Origin: EB88 sp965199135
Lineage (GTDB): Bacteria > Acidobacteriota > Terriglobia > Terriglobales > Acidobacteriaceae
Direction: 5' to 3'
Assembly (NCBI GenBank): GCA_965199135.1
Contig: OZ240685.1
Span: 3,100,001-3,164,000, forward strand
Length of the DNA: 64,000 nucleotides
Every line of letters starts with the position of its first letter. Position 1 is the stretch's first letter. The notes beneath the pieces were generated by a model, which had not been told where the DNA came from, did not search any database, and saw only the letters and a program-made list of their open reading frames with translations. Position numbers and translations under genes: made by a program. Positions 49,636 to 59,131 of the stretch are shown piece by piece.

Positions 49636-51660
49636 TCAATCGTCTCCGCGCTCGATGGCCCGCTTGTAAGTGGTTAGTGCCAGCAGCGGAAAGTAGTCCC
49701 GATACTGGTGGTATGCCAGGTAGAAGACCCGTGGAAAACCGGTGCCAGTGTAAATCGCCTGCCGATTTCTGCCCTCTCCCATGGACTCATCCCAGCTTCC
49801 GGCCTCGGTCTGGTGTTCGAGCAGCCAGCGGACACCTTTCGCCACGGAGTCCGAGCGCTTATCGCCTGCAGCCAGCAGTCCCAGGATTGCCCAGGCGGTC
49901 TGCGAAGGAGTGCTGATGCCGATGCCGCGCTGGTCCGGGTCGTCGTAGCTCAGCAGGCTTTCGCCCCAGCCGCCATCTGCGTTCTGCACCATGCGAATCC
50001 ACTCGGCAGCCTGCTGAATCTCGGGCTCGTGATTCCACATGCCGATCGCTTCGAGGCCTCGCAACACAAGGTAGGTGCCGTACAGATAGTTGACGCCCCA
50101 GCGTCCGAACCATGACCCGTCGGTCTCCTGCTCGCTCAGGATGAAGCGAACAGCCTTGTCGACCCGTTTGTCTGCGCGGGTGAAGCCGTAGACCGAGAGT
50201 GTCTCCAGTACGCGGCCCGTGATGTCGACCGTTGGTGGGTCGAGCATCGCGTTGTGGTCAGCGAAGGGAATGTACTGGAAGATCATCTTGGTGTTGTCTT
50301 TGTCGAACGAGGCCCAGCCGCCATTGCGGCACTGCATGGCAAACACCCAGTCAATCGCTCGCTTTGCCACGTCGTACTGGTAGCGCTCGCGCGGATTGTC
50401 GACCTTGTTCAACGCAAGTAGCACCTGCGCCGTGTCATCCACATCCGGGTACCACTCGTTGTTGTGCTCGAAATACCAGCCGCCCGGCTCGGTATTGCGC
50501 ACCTTCTCGGCCCAATCGCCCTTGTGGCGCACTTCCTTTGAAAGCATCCAGTCAACTGCGCGCAGGAGCCGCGGGTCGGTGCGGTCGACACCCGCCTCAC
50601 CCAGCGCGAAGACCGCTTGTGCCGTGTCCCAAACGGGCGACATGCAGGGCTGCATCCGGAAGGTTGGCTCCGGGTAGTCCGGAGTGCCGTTGGGCTCGTC
50701 GATACCGAGCTTTTCGAACTCATCCAGCGCGCGGATCATCTGCGGATCGTCGAGCGAGTAGCCGAGCCAGCGCAGCGCGATCATCGCGTTCAGCATGGCC
50801 GGGTAGATGGCGCCGAGACCATCCGACATTTCGAGCCGTGCCAGCAGCCACTTCTCCGCCTGGCGCAGGGCGACCTTGCGGAGTGGGCGGATGTGCACCC
50901 GCTCGGCCCAGTGGATGACCCGGTCGATGCCCAGAAAGACATTCCGCCAGGAGACGGGCTTCTTGGTGTCCCAGCGCAGGTGGAGATTCGCGTTCTCCCG
51001 GCCGCCGACGAAGAGCTCATCGATGCCCTGCTCGGACGCAATCTTCTTGAACGGCTTCTTCGCGTACGCGATCGAGAGCGGCACCAGGATGGCGCGCGAC
51101 CAGGAGCTGATCTCGTAGACATTGAAGTAGAACCAGTTCGGAAACAGAACGATCTCGGGCGGCACGGCAGGCACCGCGTCGTAGTCGTACTGACCCATAA
51201 AGCACAGGTAGATCTTGGTGAAGGTGTTGCATTCGGTCACGCCGCCGTTCCGAAGGATCCACTCGCGGGCACGAACCAGCCGCGACTCGTCAGGCGACCA
51301 CCCCATCAGCTTGCAGGCAAAGTAGCACTTGACCGAGAGCGAGATATTCGACGGACCGCCAGGATAGATCGACCAGCCGCCATCCTCGTTCTGGTAGCGC
51401 AGCATCTCGGCAAGCGCGCGCTGCAGGCGGCCAGCGTCGCCGGTGCCGAGCAGCAGGTGAACAAAAATATAGTCCGCTTCGAGCATCGAATCGGCTTCGA
51501 GCTCACCACACCAGTAACCCTCCGCATGCTGGTTCCGGAAGATGGCATCCCGCACACGGCCGATCGACGTCTGCACTCGATCGAGTGCGACGTCCAGCCG
51601 TCCAAACTTGAGCCGTCCACTTTGCTCGCCGAGTTGTTCCCGCTGAGGTATTGTGCTCAT
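49636..51660 (-). CDS. shc: Squalene-hopene cyclase
   Basis: About 674 residues from ATG 51660 (682 if ATG 51684 is used). The class II cyclase motif DxDD is seen in WYPDVDDTAQ (residues 414-417 of the long form). Several QW repeats are visible, such as EDGGWSIYPGG, QCRNGGWASFDKDN, ETDGSWFGRWGVNYLYGTY and NADGGWGESL. The enzyme cyclises squalene to hopene and hopanol at the membrane. It sits between ispH and hpnH on the same strand, 54 and 80 bases away, so the three are probably one transcript. Confidence 0.97.
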   Translation of the reverse strand: MSTIPQREQLGEQSGRLKFGRLDVALDRVQTSIGRVRDAIFRNQHAEGYWCGELEADSMLEADYIFVHLLLGTGDAGRLQRALAEMLRYQNEDGGWSIYPGGPSNISLSVKCYFACKLMGWSPDESRLVRAREWILRNGGVTECNTFTKIYLCFMGQYDYDAVPAVPPEIVLFPNWFYFNVYEISSWSRAILVPLSIAYAKKPFKKIASEQGIDELFVGGRENANLHLRWDTKKPVSWRNVFLGIDRVIHWAERVHIRPLRKVALRQAEKWLLARLEMSDGLGAIYPAMLNAMIALRWLGYSLDDPQMIRALDEFEKLGIDEPNGTPDYPEPTFRMQPCMSPVWDTAQAVFALGEAGVDRTDPRLLRAVDWMLSKEVRHKGDWAEKVRNTEPGGWYFEHNNEWYPDVDDTAQVLLALNKVDNPRERYQYDVAKRAIDWVFAMQCRNGGWASFDKDNTKMIFQYIPFADHNAMLDPPTVDITGRVLETLSVYGFTRADKRVDKAVRFILSEQETDGSWFGRWGVNYLYGTYLVLRGLEAIGMWNHEPEIQQAAEWIRMVQNADGGWGESLLSYDDPDQRGIGISTPSQTAWAILGLLAAGDKRSDSVAKGVRWLLEHQTEAGSWDESMGEGRNRQAIYTGTGFPRVFYLAYHQYRDYFPLLALTTYKRAIERGDD

Positions 51661-51714
51661 GCCTTCTATTGGACTCCGCTGCACACTTCCGGATTCCCGG
51701 AGAGCCTCCCTTTG

Positions 51715-52776
51715 TTACGAGGCTGTGACTCCGGTGGTTCCCTGTGCAGCAGCAGCCTGAGCAATCTCAGGGGGCAGGCCAAAGCGCACGTTTTCTGGCA
51801 TCACTTCCACTTCGAGCGTATCGCCGTAGCCGCGCGAGCTGAGGAACTCGACCACACCTTGCACGAGCACCTCGGGAGCCGAAGCGCCGGCAGTCACCGC
51901 GACCGTGTTTACGCCCTCCAGCCACTCGGGCAGGATGTCTTCTGCCTTGTCGATCAGGTAGGAGCTGGTGCTCAGGTTCTGCGAGACCTCGACAAGGCGA
52001 TTGGAGTTCGAGGAGTTGGTCGAGCCGACGACCAGCACCAGGTCTGCCTGGTGCGCGACATTCTTCACAGCAACCTGGCGGTTCTCGGTCGCGTAGCAGA
52101 TGTCCTGCGAGTGCGGCCCCGCGATGTTGGGGTACTTCTCCTTCAATGCCTGGATGATGTCCCGCGCCTCGTCAAGCGAAAGCGTGGTCTGTGTCAGGTA
52201 GGCGACCCGGTTCGGGTCCGGCACCTCGAGCACCTTCACCTCCTCGGCGGTAGACACAACCTGCGTCACATCCGGAGCTTCGCCGAGGGTGCCTTCAATT
52301 TCATCGTGATCGCGGTGACCGATCAGCACCAGGGAGTAGCCCTGCTTGGCAAATTTGATCGCTTCCACGTGCACTTTCGTGACCAGCGGGCAGGTGGCGT
52401 CGATCACCTTGAGCCGACGCTGCTTCGAGTCCTCACGCACCGCGGGCGACACACCGTGGGCAGAGTAGATCACCCGCGCTCCCTCGGGTACCTCCGAGAT
52501 ATCTTCAACGAAGATCGCACCTTTTGCCGCCAACTCGTTCACAACAAAACTGTTATGTACGATCTCCTTGCGCACGTAAATGGGCGCGCCGAAGGTCTCG
52601 ATAGCGATGTTGACGATGTCGATAGCGCGCACAACGCCGGCGCAGAAGCCACGCGGCTTGAGCAGAAGGATCTGCTTGGCGCCTGGGACGCGAGTCGGAG
52701 CAAGGGTGATCTGGACGGTGGAAGTCACATCACGCAGTATACCGTGTAGGTTCTTCCGGGTGGTAGCGGTTTGCAC
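51715..52776 (-). CDS. ispH: 4-hydroxy-3-methylbut-2-enyl diphosphate reductase
   Basis: A 353-residue IspH (LytB), the last MEP-pathway enzyme, making IPP and DMAPP. The [4Fe-4S] cysteines are in PRGFCAGVVRAID (C45), IDATCPLVTKVH (C128) and SQDICYATENRQ (C226). Histidines HNSF, AHGVSP and GHRDHDE are in place. The ORF start is GTG at 52776; another GTG at 52728 is possible since the first 32 residues are not conserved in type. Leading directly into shc, it links precursor supply to hopanoid synthesis. Confidence 0.95.
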   Translation of the reverse strand: MQTATTRKNLHGILRDVTSTVQITLAPTRVPGAKQILLLKPRGFCAGVVRAIDIVNIAIETFGAPIYVRKEIVHNSFVVNELAAKGAIFVEDISEVPEGARVIYSAHGVSPAVREDSKQRRLKVIDATCPLVTKVHVEAIKFAKQGYSLVLIGHRDHDEIEGTLGEAPDVTQVVSTAEEVKVLEVPDPNRVAYLTQTTLSLDEARDIIQALKEKYPNIAGPHSQDICYATENRQVAVKNVAHQADLVLVVGSTNSSNSNRLVEVSQNLSTSSYLIDKAEDILPEWLEGVNTVAVTAGASAPEVLVQGVVEFLSSRGYGDTLEVEVMPENVRFGLPPEIAQAAAAQGTTGVTAS

Positions 52777-52928
52777 TATGCGCTGTGCAACACAAGGGGT
52801 ACCGGCGTCCCGGCATGGAGGCGCTTCCTCGACGGAGGTGAGCCACGTTGACTCGCGTCCGCCTGTCGCGAAGCTGTTTTCCCGTCTCGACTCTTAGCCT
52901 CGCACCTTTCGAAACCGAAGCAGCGGGT

Positions 52929-54614
52929 TCATCGGCTCGACGCCAGCATCTGCTCGGCGTGCCGTCGGCTGGTTTCGGTGACCTTGGCGCCGGAGATCAT
53001 GCGCGCAAGCTCCTCGGTTCGTTCGCCCACGGTCAGCAGCCGGACACTTGTGGTCGTGCGCGCCTGCTTCTCTTTCTTCTCGATCAGAAAGTGCTGGTCT
53101 GCAAACGCGGCAATCTGCGGCAGGTGGGTCACGCACAGCACTTGCTGGGAGCGCGACAGGGCTTTCAGCTTCTGCCCAACCGCTTCCGCGGCCCGGCCAC
53201 CAATACCGATGTCGATCTCGTCGAAAACCAGCGTCCGCGGCATCGGCGCCCTGCGTCGCTCCCTGGCGCTCGCGCCTTCCTCCACGCTGACCTTGAGCGC
53301 GAGCAGGACGCGGGACATCTCGCCGCCGGAGGCTACCTCGTCCAGCGGCTTGAGCGGCTCGCCGGTGTTTGTGGCGATGCGACAGGTCACCGTGTCCCAG
53401 CCGTGACCCTGCCAGCCGGCCTGTTCCGTGCGTGACTGCACCTGCACCTCGAAGCGGACGCGCATGGCCAGCTCGTTGATTTGTTTCTCGGCCAGGCGTC
53501 CGAGCCTGGCCGCCGCCCCGCGCCGGTCGGATGCGAGGGCTTCAGCTGCTGCGATGTAATGCTTCTCGGCCGAGGCAAGTTCCACGCGGAGCGATTTCAC
53601 GATCTCGTCCCGGTTCTCGATCTCCGCGATCTTGCCGGCAACTTCGTCGCCATACGCGATTACCTCGGCGAGCGTCGCGCCGTACTTACGCTTCAGCCGG
53701 TCGAGGGCGGCGAGCCGGTCTTCGATTTCCTCGAGCCGATCCGGCGAACTCTGCACCCCTTCGGCATAGTCGCGGACCGTAGCCGACACGTCATTCACCG
53801 CGGCGCGGGCGTCGATCAGCTGCGAGACCTGCTCGCGGAAGCGCTCGTCGTAGCGAGCCAGTTCTTCCAGCTGCTTGAGCGCAGCGGCCAGCACGGCCTC
53901 CGCCGAGCCGGTGCCCTCGTAGAGAAGGTCGTGTGCGCTCAGCGCCGCGGCTAGGAGCTTCTCGGAGTTCGCGAGCACGCGGCGCTCTGACTCAAGCTCT
54001 GTGTCCTCGTTGTCGCGAGGGGCTACGGACGAGATTTCCTTGTGCTGGAAGCTCCAGAGATCGAGTGCGCGAAGACGATCCTGCTCTTCCTGTTCGAGCG
54101 AGCGCAGGCGGGTCTGCACAGCGCGCCATTCCCGGTATCGATGCGACACGGCTTCCTGCGAGAGCCCGGCGAAACGGTCCAGGAGGCCGCGTTGTTGCGT
54201 CTCGTCGAAGTCGCCGCCGGTCTCGCTCTGTGCGTGGACCAGTGCGAGCTGGGGAGCGAGCTGGCGCAGCACGCCAACCGTCGCTGGCTGATTGTTGACA
54301 AAGACGCGGCCTTTGCCGGTGGCGAGGACCTCGCGTCGCAGGATCACTTCGTTGCCCTGAGGATCGATTCCGTTCTCTTCAAGAATCTGCTCGGCGCCAG
54401 GCGTGCCTTCAAAGACACAGGCCACGACGGCCCGCTCGGCCCCGTGGCGCACGATGTCACTGGAAGCCTTGTCGCCCATGAGGAGGGCCAGCGCATCGAC
54501 CAGGATCGACTTACCCGCGCCGGTCTCACCGGTCAAGAGGTTCAACCCCGGGCCGAAGGTGGCGATCGCGTGATCAATAACAGCGTAGTTTTCCGCGCGT
54601 AGCTCGAGGAGCAT
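52929..54614 (-). CDS. recN: DNA repair ATPase RecN
   Basis: A 561-residue SMC-like protein for double-strand-break repair. The Walker A motif is GETGAGKSILVDAL near residue 29, and the ABC signature is EVASGGEMSRVLLALK. Walker B is TLVFDEIDIGIGG with SQQVLCVTHLPQIAAFAD as the D/H-loop region. The centre is a coiled coil. It is single, with an intergenic gap of 150 bases to ispH and a divergent 230-base gap before tolQ. No SOS box was identified with confidence. Confidence 0.95.
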   Translation of the reverse strand: MLLELRAENYAVIDHAIATFGPGLNLLTGETGAGKSILVDALALLMGDKASSDIVRHGAERAVVACVFEGTPGAEQILEENGIDPQGNEVILRREVLATGKGRVFVNNQPATVGVLRQLAPQLALVHAQSETGGDFDETQQRGLLDRFAGLSQEAVSHRYREWRAVQTRLRSLEQEEQDRLRALDLWSFQHKEISSVAPRDNEDTELESERRVLANSEKLLAAALSAHDLLYEGTGSAEAVLAAALKQLEELARYDERFREQVSQLIDARAAVNDVSATVRDYAEGVQSSPDRLEEIEDRLAALDRLKRKYGATLAEVIAYGDEVAGKIAEIENRDEIVKSLRVELASAEKHYIAAAEALASDRRGAAARLGRLAEKQINELAMRVRFEVQVQSRTEQAGWQGHGWDTVTCRIATNTGEPLKPLDEVASGGEMSRVLLALKVSVEEGASARERRRAPMPRTLVFDEIDIGIGGRAAEAVGQKLKALSRSQQVLCVTHLPQIAAFADQHFLIEKKEKQARTTTSVRLLTVGERTEELARMISGAKVTETSRRHAEQMLASSR

Positions 54615-54848
54615 GGGATCCTACTCGGCAGCATAGCAGCCTGCCTTGCGCTCTGGTTGGTGGGCGGCCGGCGTCGCTGAATCGATGGTGTGGCGGCCGG
54701 GGCCACGCGAGATCAGAGGTACCTCGCTGCACCCTGCCTCGCAGAGAGGCCGCGGCCGGAACACCCGTAATGCGTCCCTAAACGCCTGATGGCAACTTGG
54801 TTGCCGTATCCGGCGTCTGCTAACGTGAAACCGGGCATATTCCTACGA

Positions 54849-55649
54849 ATGACATATCTATTGACCTTTGCTGCTCTCCTGCTCCAGGCCGACCCGGATG
54901 GGGGAGCCTCCGCACCACCGGTTGCGAACAACGGCTCGGCGATGCTCGAGATGCTGACCAACTCCGGGCCGATCGCGCTTGCAGTGTTGGGTGTGCTGCT
55001 GCTCGCGAGCCTCTACTCGTGGGCGATCATCCTCGGGAAGCTCTCGACCTTCCGCAAGGCCCGGACGCAGAGTGTTCGTTTTCTGCGCGCCTTCCGGAAG
55101 GCACAACGCCTGCAGGAGATCGCGACGGTCTCCGAGCAGTTCAAGCCCTCCCCGCTCGTCTCGGTGTTCGATGAGGTCTACGAGACCTACCGGCGGCAGA
55201 CCGGTGGCGGTGGTCCGCCGCGGAACATCACGGCGCTTGAGCGCTCGGCGCAGACTGCCTCGAGCGAGTCGCTGACGGTGCTTGAGAACCGGCTGACCTG
55301 GCTCGCAACCATCGGGTCGATCTCGACTTATGTGGGCCTGTTCGGCACGATTATGGGCATCGTGGACGCCTTCCACGGGCTTGGCACGGCCGGCTCGGCG
55401 ACGCTGCGGGCCGTGGCTCCCGGCGTTTCGGAAGCGCTGATCACGACCGCTGCTGGCCTCGTCGTTGCGGTCCCGGCCGTCATCGCCTACAACCAGTTCA
55501 CGGCGCGGTGTCGCGAGTTCGGGTCGCGCAATGATGACTTTGCGCGTGAACTGCTGAACTCGCTCGAAGAAGTCAGTGTGCGCCCGGGGCAGGATGTGCG
55601 GCTCCAGGAGCAGGCAGAACGGGAGCCGGTCCGTGGCATTCACCAGTAG
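54849..55649 (+). CDS. tolQ: TolQ/ExbB-type proton channel protein
   Basis: A 266-residue inner-membrane motor protein. Spans are seen in GPIALAVLGVLLLASLYSWA, ATIGSISTYVGLFGTIMGIV and LITTAAGLVVAVPAVIAYNQF, the usual three-span MotA/ExbB layout. The large loop between spans 1 and 2 lies in the cytoplasm. I chose ATG 54849 (MTYLLTFAALLLQ) over 54789, because it gives a short N-terminus. It is the first gene of a tol-pal operon and overlaps tolR by 17 bases. Confidence 0.92.
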   Translation: MTYLLTFAALLLQADPDGGASAPPVANNGSAMLEMLTNSGPIALAVLGVLLLASLYSWAIILGKLSTFRKARTQSVRFLRAFRKAQRLQEIATVSEQFKPSPLVSVFDEVYETYRRQTGGGGPPRNITALERSAQTASSESLTVLENRLTWLATIGSISTYVGLFGTIMGIVDAFHGLGTAGSATLRAVAPGVSEALITTAAGLVVAVPAVIAYNQFTARCREFGSRNDDFARELLNSLEEVSVRPGQDVRLQEQAEREPVRGIHQ

Positions 55650-56049
55650 AGAAGGCCACACACAAACGGCGCTGGGCGAGATCAACATCGTGCCGCTGGT
55701 CGACGTGGTGCTGGTGCTGCTTGTCATCTTCATGCTGACGGCTCCGGTGCTGCAGTCGGGCATCGAGGTTGCGGTGCCGAAGACCCATACCGTCAAGGAG
55801 GTTTCGCAGCCACGGCAGGTGGTCACCATCGATCGCCAGCAGCGCGTGTTCCTGGGCGAAACCCCGGTCAACCTGGCCGAACTCCCCGCGAAGCTTCGCG
55901 TACCCAACGGCGACCCTGCGCACCAGGTCATCTATCTCCGCGCGGATGAGAAAGTTCCTTTCGGTGCTTTCGCTTCGGTCATGGACGCGGTCAAACAGGC
56001 AGGGATCACGAACATCAGCATCGTGACGCAACCGATCGAGCAGAAGTAA
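55633..56049 (+). CDS. tolR: TolR/ExbD-type protein
   Basis: A 138-residue protein with a single N-terminal span. EINIVPLVDVVLVLLVIFML contains the critical aspartate in the membrane, as in ExbD/TolR. The periplasmic part includes VTIDRQQRVFLGETPVNLAE and DEKVPFGAFASVMDAVKQAG. The GTG at 55633 is inside tolQ in another frame and gives the proper N-terminus; frames starting earlier would add atypical residues. It ends where the tolA/tonB gene starts, one base before its ATG. Confidence 0.92.
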   Translation: MAFTSREGHTQTALGEINIVPLVDVVLVLLVIFMLTAPVLQSGIEVAVPKTHTVKEVSQPRQVVTIDRQQRVFLGETPVNLAELPAKLRVPNGDPAHQVIYLRADEKVPFGAFASVMDAVKQAGITNISIVTQPIEQK

Positions 56050-56895
56050 ATGCCGCTGCAGCCACCCGAGTTCGACTTTGACCAGGACCCGTTTCGCAGG
56101 CCGGCGATCGGTTCCCTGCTCCTGCATGTCGCGGTCATCGGAACGCTCGCGATCTCGGCAGTGATCATCGCGCATATCCATGGCAATGCATGGGGCAACA
56201 ACGACAACACACAGGGCGCGATCCAGGCCACGATGGTGGCGTCGGCCCCGGCGATCCCGCTGCCACAGGATCAGAAGCCAACCGACCAGGTGCTCGCGAC
56301 GCAGACACCCAGCCCTGCTCCCGCGCCACCCGCGCCGAAGGCGGAACGTGCGGATGCGCAGGACTCCATTCCGATCCCGGTCAAAGCGCCGGTGAAACCG
56401 AAGCTGGAGCCGAAGAAGCAGGTTGAACAGACCAGGCCGCTCAAAGTGCCGGTGCAGCATGTCCCGCTGGTGCCAGCGCCTTCTCACCTCGACCAGGTTC
56501 ATCCGACAAACCGCGCGACCTATGGCGAGGCCGCGCCTGCCTCGGTGCCCCGCTCGATGGCGCAGGCGACCCCGGGCGCGCAGACCACGGTCCAGGGCGG
56601 CAACTTTGGCGCGCTCTACGGCTGGTATGTGAGCCAGATCAACCGGCGCATCTCGCAGAACTGGTACCTGCAGGAGGTGGACTCTTCAACACCCTCAGGA
56701 GCAAAGGTCTACCTGACATTCTCCCTGAGCCGCAGCGGCGCGCCAAGCGGCGTGCGGGTCCAGCAGTCCAGTGGTTCCACCTCGCTCGACTCCTCGTGTG
56801 TGCGTGCGGTGCAGCGTGTTGACTCCTTTGGACCCCTGCCCAGCGGATACACAGGTTCCTCACTTTTGGTGCAGTACTATTGTCAAAAGCCGTAG
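56050..56895 (+). CDS. TolA/TonB-type energy-transducing protein
   Basis: A 281-residue protein with one N-terminal span (SLLLHVAVIGTLAISAVIIA), a long Pro/Lys/Ala-rich linker (about 80-165) and a C-terminal domain with YGWYVSQINRRISQNWYLQE, AKVYLTFSLSRSGAPSGVRV and DSSCVRAVQRV. TonB and TolA ends share this fold, so the name is decided by context: between tolR and tolB, TolA is expected. The gene begins directly at the end of tolR. Its partners are the outer-membrane proteins TolB and Pal. Confidence 0.88.
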   Translation: MPLQPPEFDFDQDPFRRPAIGSLLLHVAVIGTLAISAVIIAHIHGNAWGNNDNTQGAIQATMVASAPAIPLPQDQKPTDQVLATQTPSPAPAPPAPKAERADAQDSIPIPVKAPVKPKLEPKKQVEQTRPLKVPVQHVPLVPAPSHLDQVHPTNRATYGEAAPASVPRSMAQATPGAQTTVQGGNFGALYGWYVSQINRRISQNWYLQEVDSSTPSGAKVYLTFSLSRSGAPSGVRVQQSSGSTSLDSSCVRAVQRVDSFGPLPSGYTGSSLLVQYYCQKP

Positions 56896-56932
56896 CAGCT
56901 TGATAACGGTGCGCAGGACAGGTCTGAGACAA

Positions 56933-58279
56933 ATGAAGAAGATGCGCGGAATTTCACTGGGCGCTGTAAGCGCCATGCTCGTTTGCTTTGGGACGTCCGC
57001 TCTCGCGCATGCTCAGGACTGGGTGCGCACGGGCACCAATCTTGGCGCACAGCGCATTCGGATCGCCACAGCCAACTTCAAGCCTGGCTCTGCTGACCCG
57101 CAGACGAACACACTCAAGAACGCCTTCGATACGACCCTCTTCAGCGATCTGCAGAATGCCGGCATCTTCGACATGGTGTCGAAGAGCATGGCTCCCCCGC
57201 TGATGCCGGGTTCGCAGAGTGATGTGCAGCTTGCCTCGTGGGCGGCTGCGCCGTCGAGCGCCGAGATGCTGGCATTTGGAACGTTTTCCGTCAGCAACGG
57301 ACAGCTGTCGGTTACGGGCTTTCTCGACGACACCAAGAACGCGCAGAGCCCGCAGGTGCTGGGCAAGCAGTATAACGACACGGCGTCCGAAGTAAGTGCG
57401 CGTCACATCGCCCATCGCTTCGCCGACGAGATCATCGAGCGGCTCGGTGGCATTCCAGGCATTGCCGAAACCACGATCTACTATGTCGCCGCGAAGAGCG
57501 GCAACAAAGAGATCATGGCGATGGATTACGACGGCGCGAATCCGCGCCAGATCACCCATCTCGGCACCATCTCACTTTCGCCGCATCCCTCGCCCGATAA
57601 CTCGCGGATCGCCTTCTCGTCGCTCGGCAAGAACGGCTGGTCGATCCGGATGTATTCGCTTGAGCTGAACCGCCCGGTCGCTTTCAATTCGCCAGCGGGC
57701 ACAACCCTGTCGCCGGCCTGGGCAAGCAGCGGCGCCAAGATCGCGTTCTCTTCGGATCGGCCGGCAGGCGACTCGGAGATCTATAGCTCCGACACGTCGG
57801 GTGGCGACGTGCACCGGCTGACCAGTTTTCGCGGCCCCGATGTCTCGCCCTGCTGGAATCCGAAGACGAACTCGCAGATCGCGTGGGTGAGTGGCCGCAC
57901 CGGACTGCCGCAGATCTACATCATGGATTCCGATGGCGCGAACGTGCAGAGGATGACCGATGGAGGCTATGCCACCTCACCCTCGTGGTCGCCGAACGGA
58001 CAGTTTTTGACCTTTGCCTGGAACCGTAAGTACGGGCCCGGGGCTCCGGGTGGCCAGGATATCTACATCATGGATATCGCGAGTCACCGTTGGACGCAGC
58101 TGACCCATGATGCGGGACGCAATGACTTCCCCACCTGGTCCCCGGATGGACGGCATATCGCCTTTCAGCGCGAGGGAGAAGGTGGCATGCAGATCTGGAC
58201 GATGCTGGCAGATGGGACCGAGCAGCAGCCACTGACCCACGGCGGCAGCTACTCGCAACCCAACTGGAGCCTGAAATAA
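56933..58279 (+). CDS. tolB: Tol-Pal system beta-propeller protein TolB
   Basis: A 448-residue periplasmic protein. Signal peptide: ISLGAVSAMLVCFGTSALAHA. The N-terminal domain is followed by a six-bladed beta-propeller with repeats of the type SPHPSPDNSRIAFSS, SPAWASSGAKIAFSSDRPAG, SPSWSPNGQFLTFAWNRK and FPTWSPDGRHIAFQREG. TolB binds Pal and TolA in the cell-envelope constriction system. The ATG at 56933 lies 37 bases after the preceding gene. The locus order agrees with TolB. Confidence 0.95.
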   Translation: MKKMRGISLGAVSAMLVCFGTSALAHAQDWVRTGTNLGAQRIRIATANFKPGSADPQTNTLKNAFDTTLFSDLQNAGIFDMVSKSMAPPLMPGSQSDVQLASWAAAPSSAEMLAFGTFSVSNGQLSVTGFLDDTKNAQSPQVLGKQYNDTASEVSARHIAHRFADEIIERLGGIPGIAETTIYYVAAKSGNKEIMAMDYDGANPRQITHLGTISLSPHPSPDNSRIAFSSLGKNGWSIRMYSLELNRPVAFNSPAGTTLSPAWASSGAKIAFSSDRPAGDSEIYSSDTSGGDVHRLTSFRGPDVSPCWNPKTNSQIAWVSGRTGLPQIYIMDSDGANVQRMTDGGYATSPSWSPNGQFLTFAWNRKYGPGAPGGQDIYIMDIASHRWTQLTHDAGRNDFPTWSPDGRHIAFQREGEGGMQIWTMLADGTEQQPLTHGGSYSQPNWSLK

Positions 58280-58341
58280 AAGTGAAGGATAACCTTCGCT
58301 GCCCTCGCAACATCACTGCACTTGCTGCCAAGGAGAACATT

Positions 58342-59109
58342 GTGCCAAACCTAGTCCGCCGTACGATGAGTGGCCCTTTCCGCATCCCTGTCTCTCTGCT
58401 CGGCGTCGCCGTGCTTCTTACGACTGCTGGTTGCCACAAGAAGGCTTCGCCGCCGCCGCCACCGCCGCCCGCCATGAGCGCCACGGCGCCCACCGCTGAC
58501 ATCACCGCGACGCCCTCGGCGATCAACGCAGGCGACAGCGCGATCCTCACCTGGCACACCACCGGCGCGACCGACGTTTCAATCGAGGGGATGGGCGCGG
58601 TTGCCACCTCGGGCACGCAGACTGTGAAGCCCACCGAGTCGACGAATTACCACCTGATCGCCCGCGGCGACGGCGGCACAGCCGATGCGACGGCACGCGT
58701 GACCATCGGCACCGGCAACACCGCGGCGAACACCAACAACATGAACGAAGGCGATGTCGACGACGCGACCTTCCACCAGAATGTGAAAGACGTGTTCTTT
58801 GACTACGACAGCTACGACGTGAATCAACCGTCGCAGACCGTGATCACAACCGACGCCGCGTACCTGAATGCGCACCCGGGTCTCAAGGTTGTGCTGGGTG
58901 GCTACTGCGACGAGCGTGGCTCGACCGAGTACAACCTCGCGCTTGGCGAGAACCGCGCCAATGCTGCCAAGCAGGCGCTCGTCGTGGCCGGTGTCAGCGC
59001 TGAACGCATCCGCACAGTAAGCTATGGCAAGGAGAAGCAGTTCTGCACCGAGCATGATGAGAGCTGCTATCAACAGAACCGCCGCGCGCAGTTTACGGTG
59101 GATCGCTAG
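58342..59109 (+). CDS. pal: Peptidoglycan-associated lipoprotein Pal with Ig-like insert
   Basis: About 255 residues from a GTG at 58342 with AAGGAG six bases upstream; a GTG at 58282 is less likely. The lipobox is LLTTAGC. After a poly-Pro stretch comes a strand-rich domain, ITATPSAINAGDSAILTWHT and STNYHLIARGDGGTADAT, resembling a bacterial Ig-like domain. The C-terminal OmpA domain binds peptidoglycan: VFFDYDSYDVNQPSQTVI, GYCDERGSTEYNLALGENRA and VSYGKEKQFC. Typical Pal proteins lack the central domain. The start follows tolB by 62 bases. Confidence 0.92.
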   Translation: MPNLVRRTMSGPFRIPVSLLGVAVLLTTAGCHKKASPPPPPPPAMSATAPTADITATPSAINAGDSAILTWHTTGATDVSIEGMGAVATSGTQTVKPTESTNYHLIARGDGGTADATARVTIGTGNTAANTNNMNEGDVDDATFHQNVKDVFFDYDSYDVNQPSQTVITTDAAYLNAHPGLKVVLGGYCDERGSTEYNLALGENRANAAKQALVVAGVSAERIRTVSYGKEKQFCTEHDESCYQQNRRAQFTVDR

Positions 59110-59131
59110 GCTGGTCGATCGTGCCCGCTGA

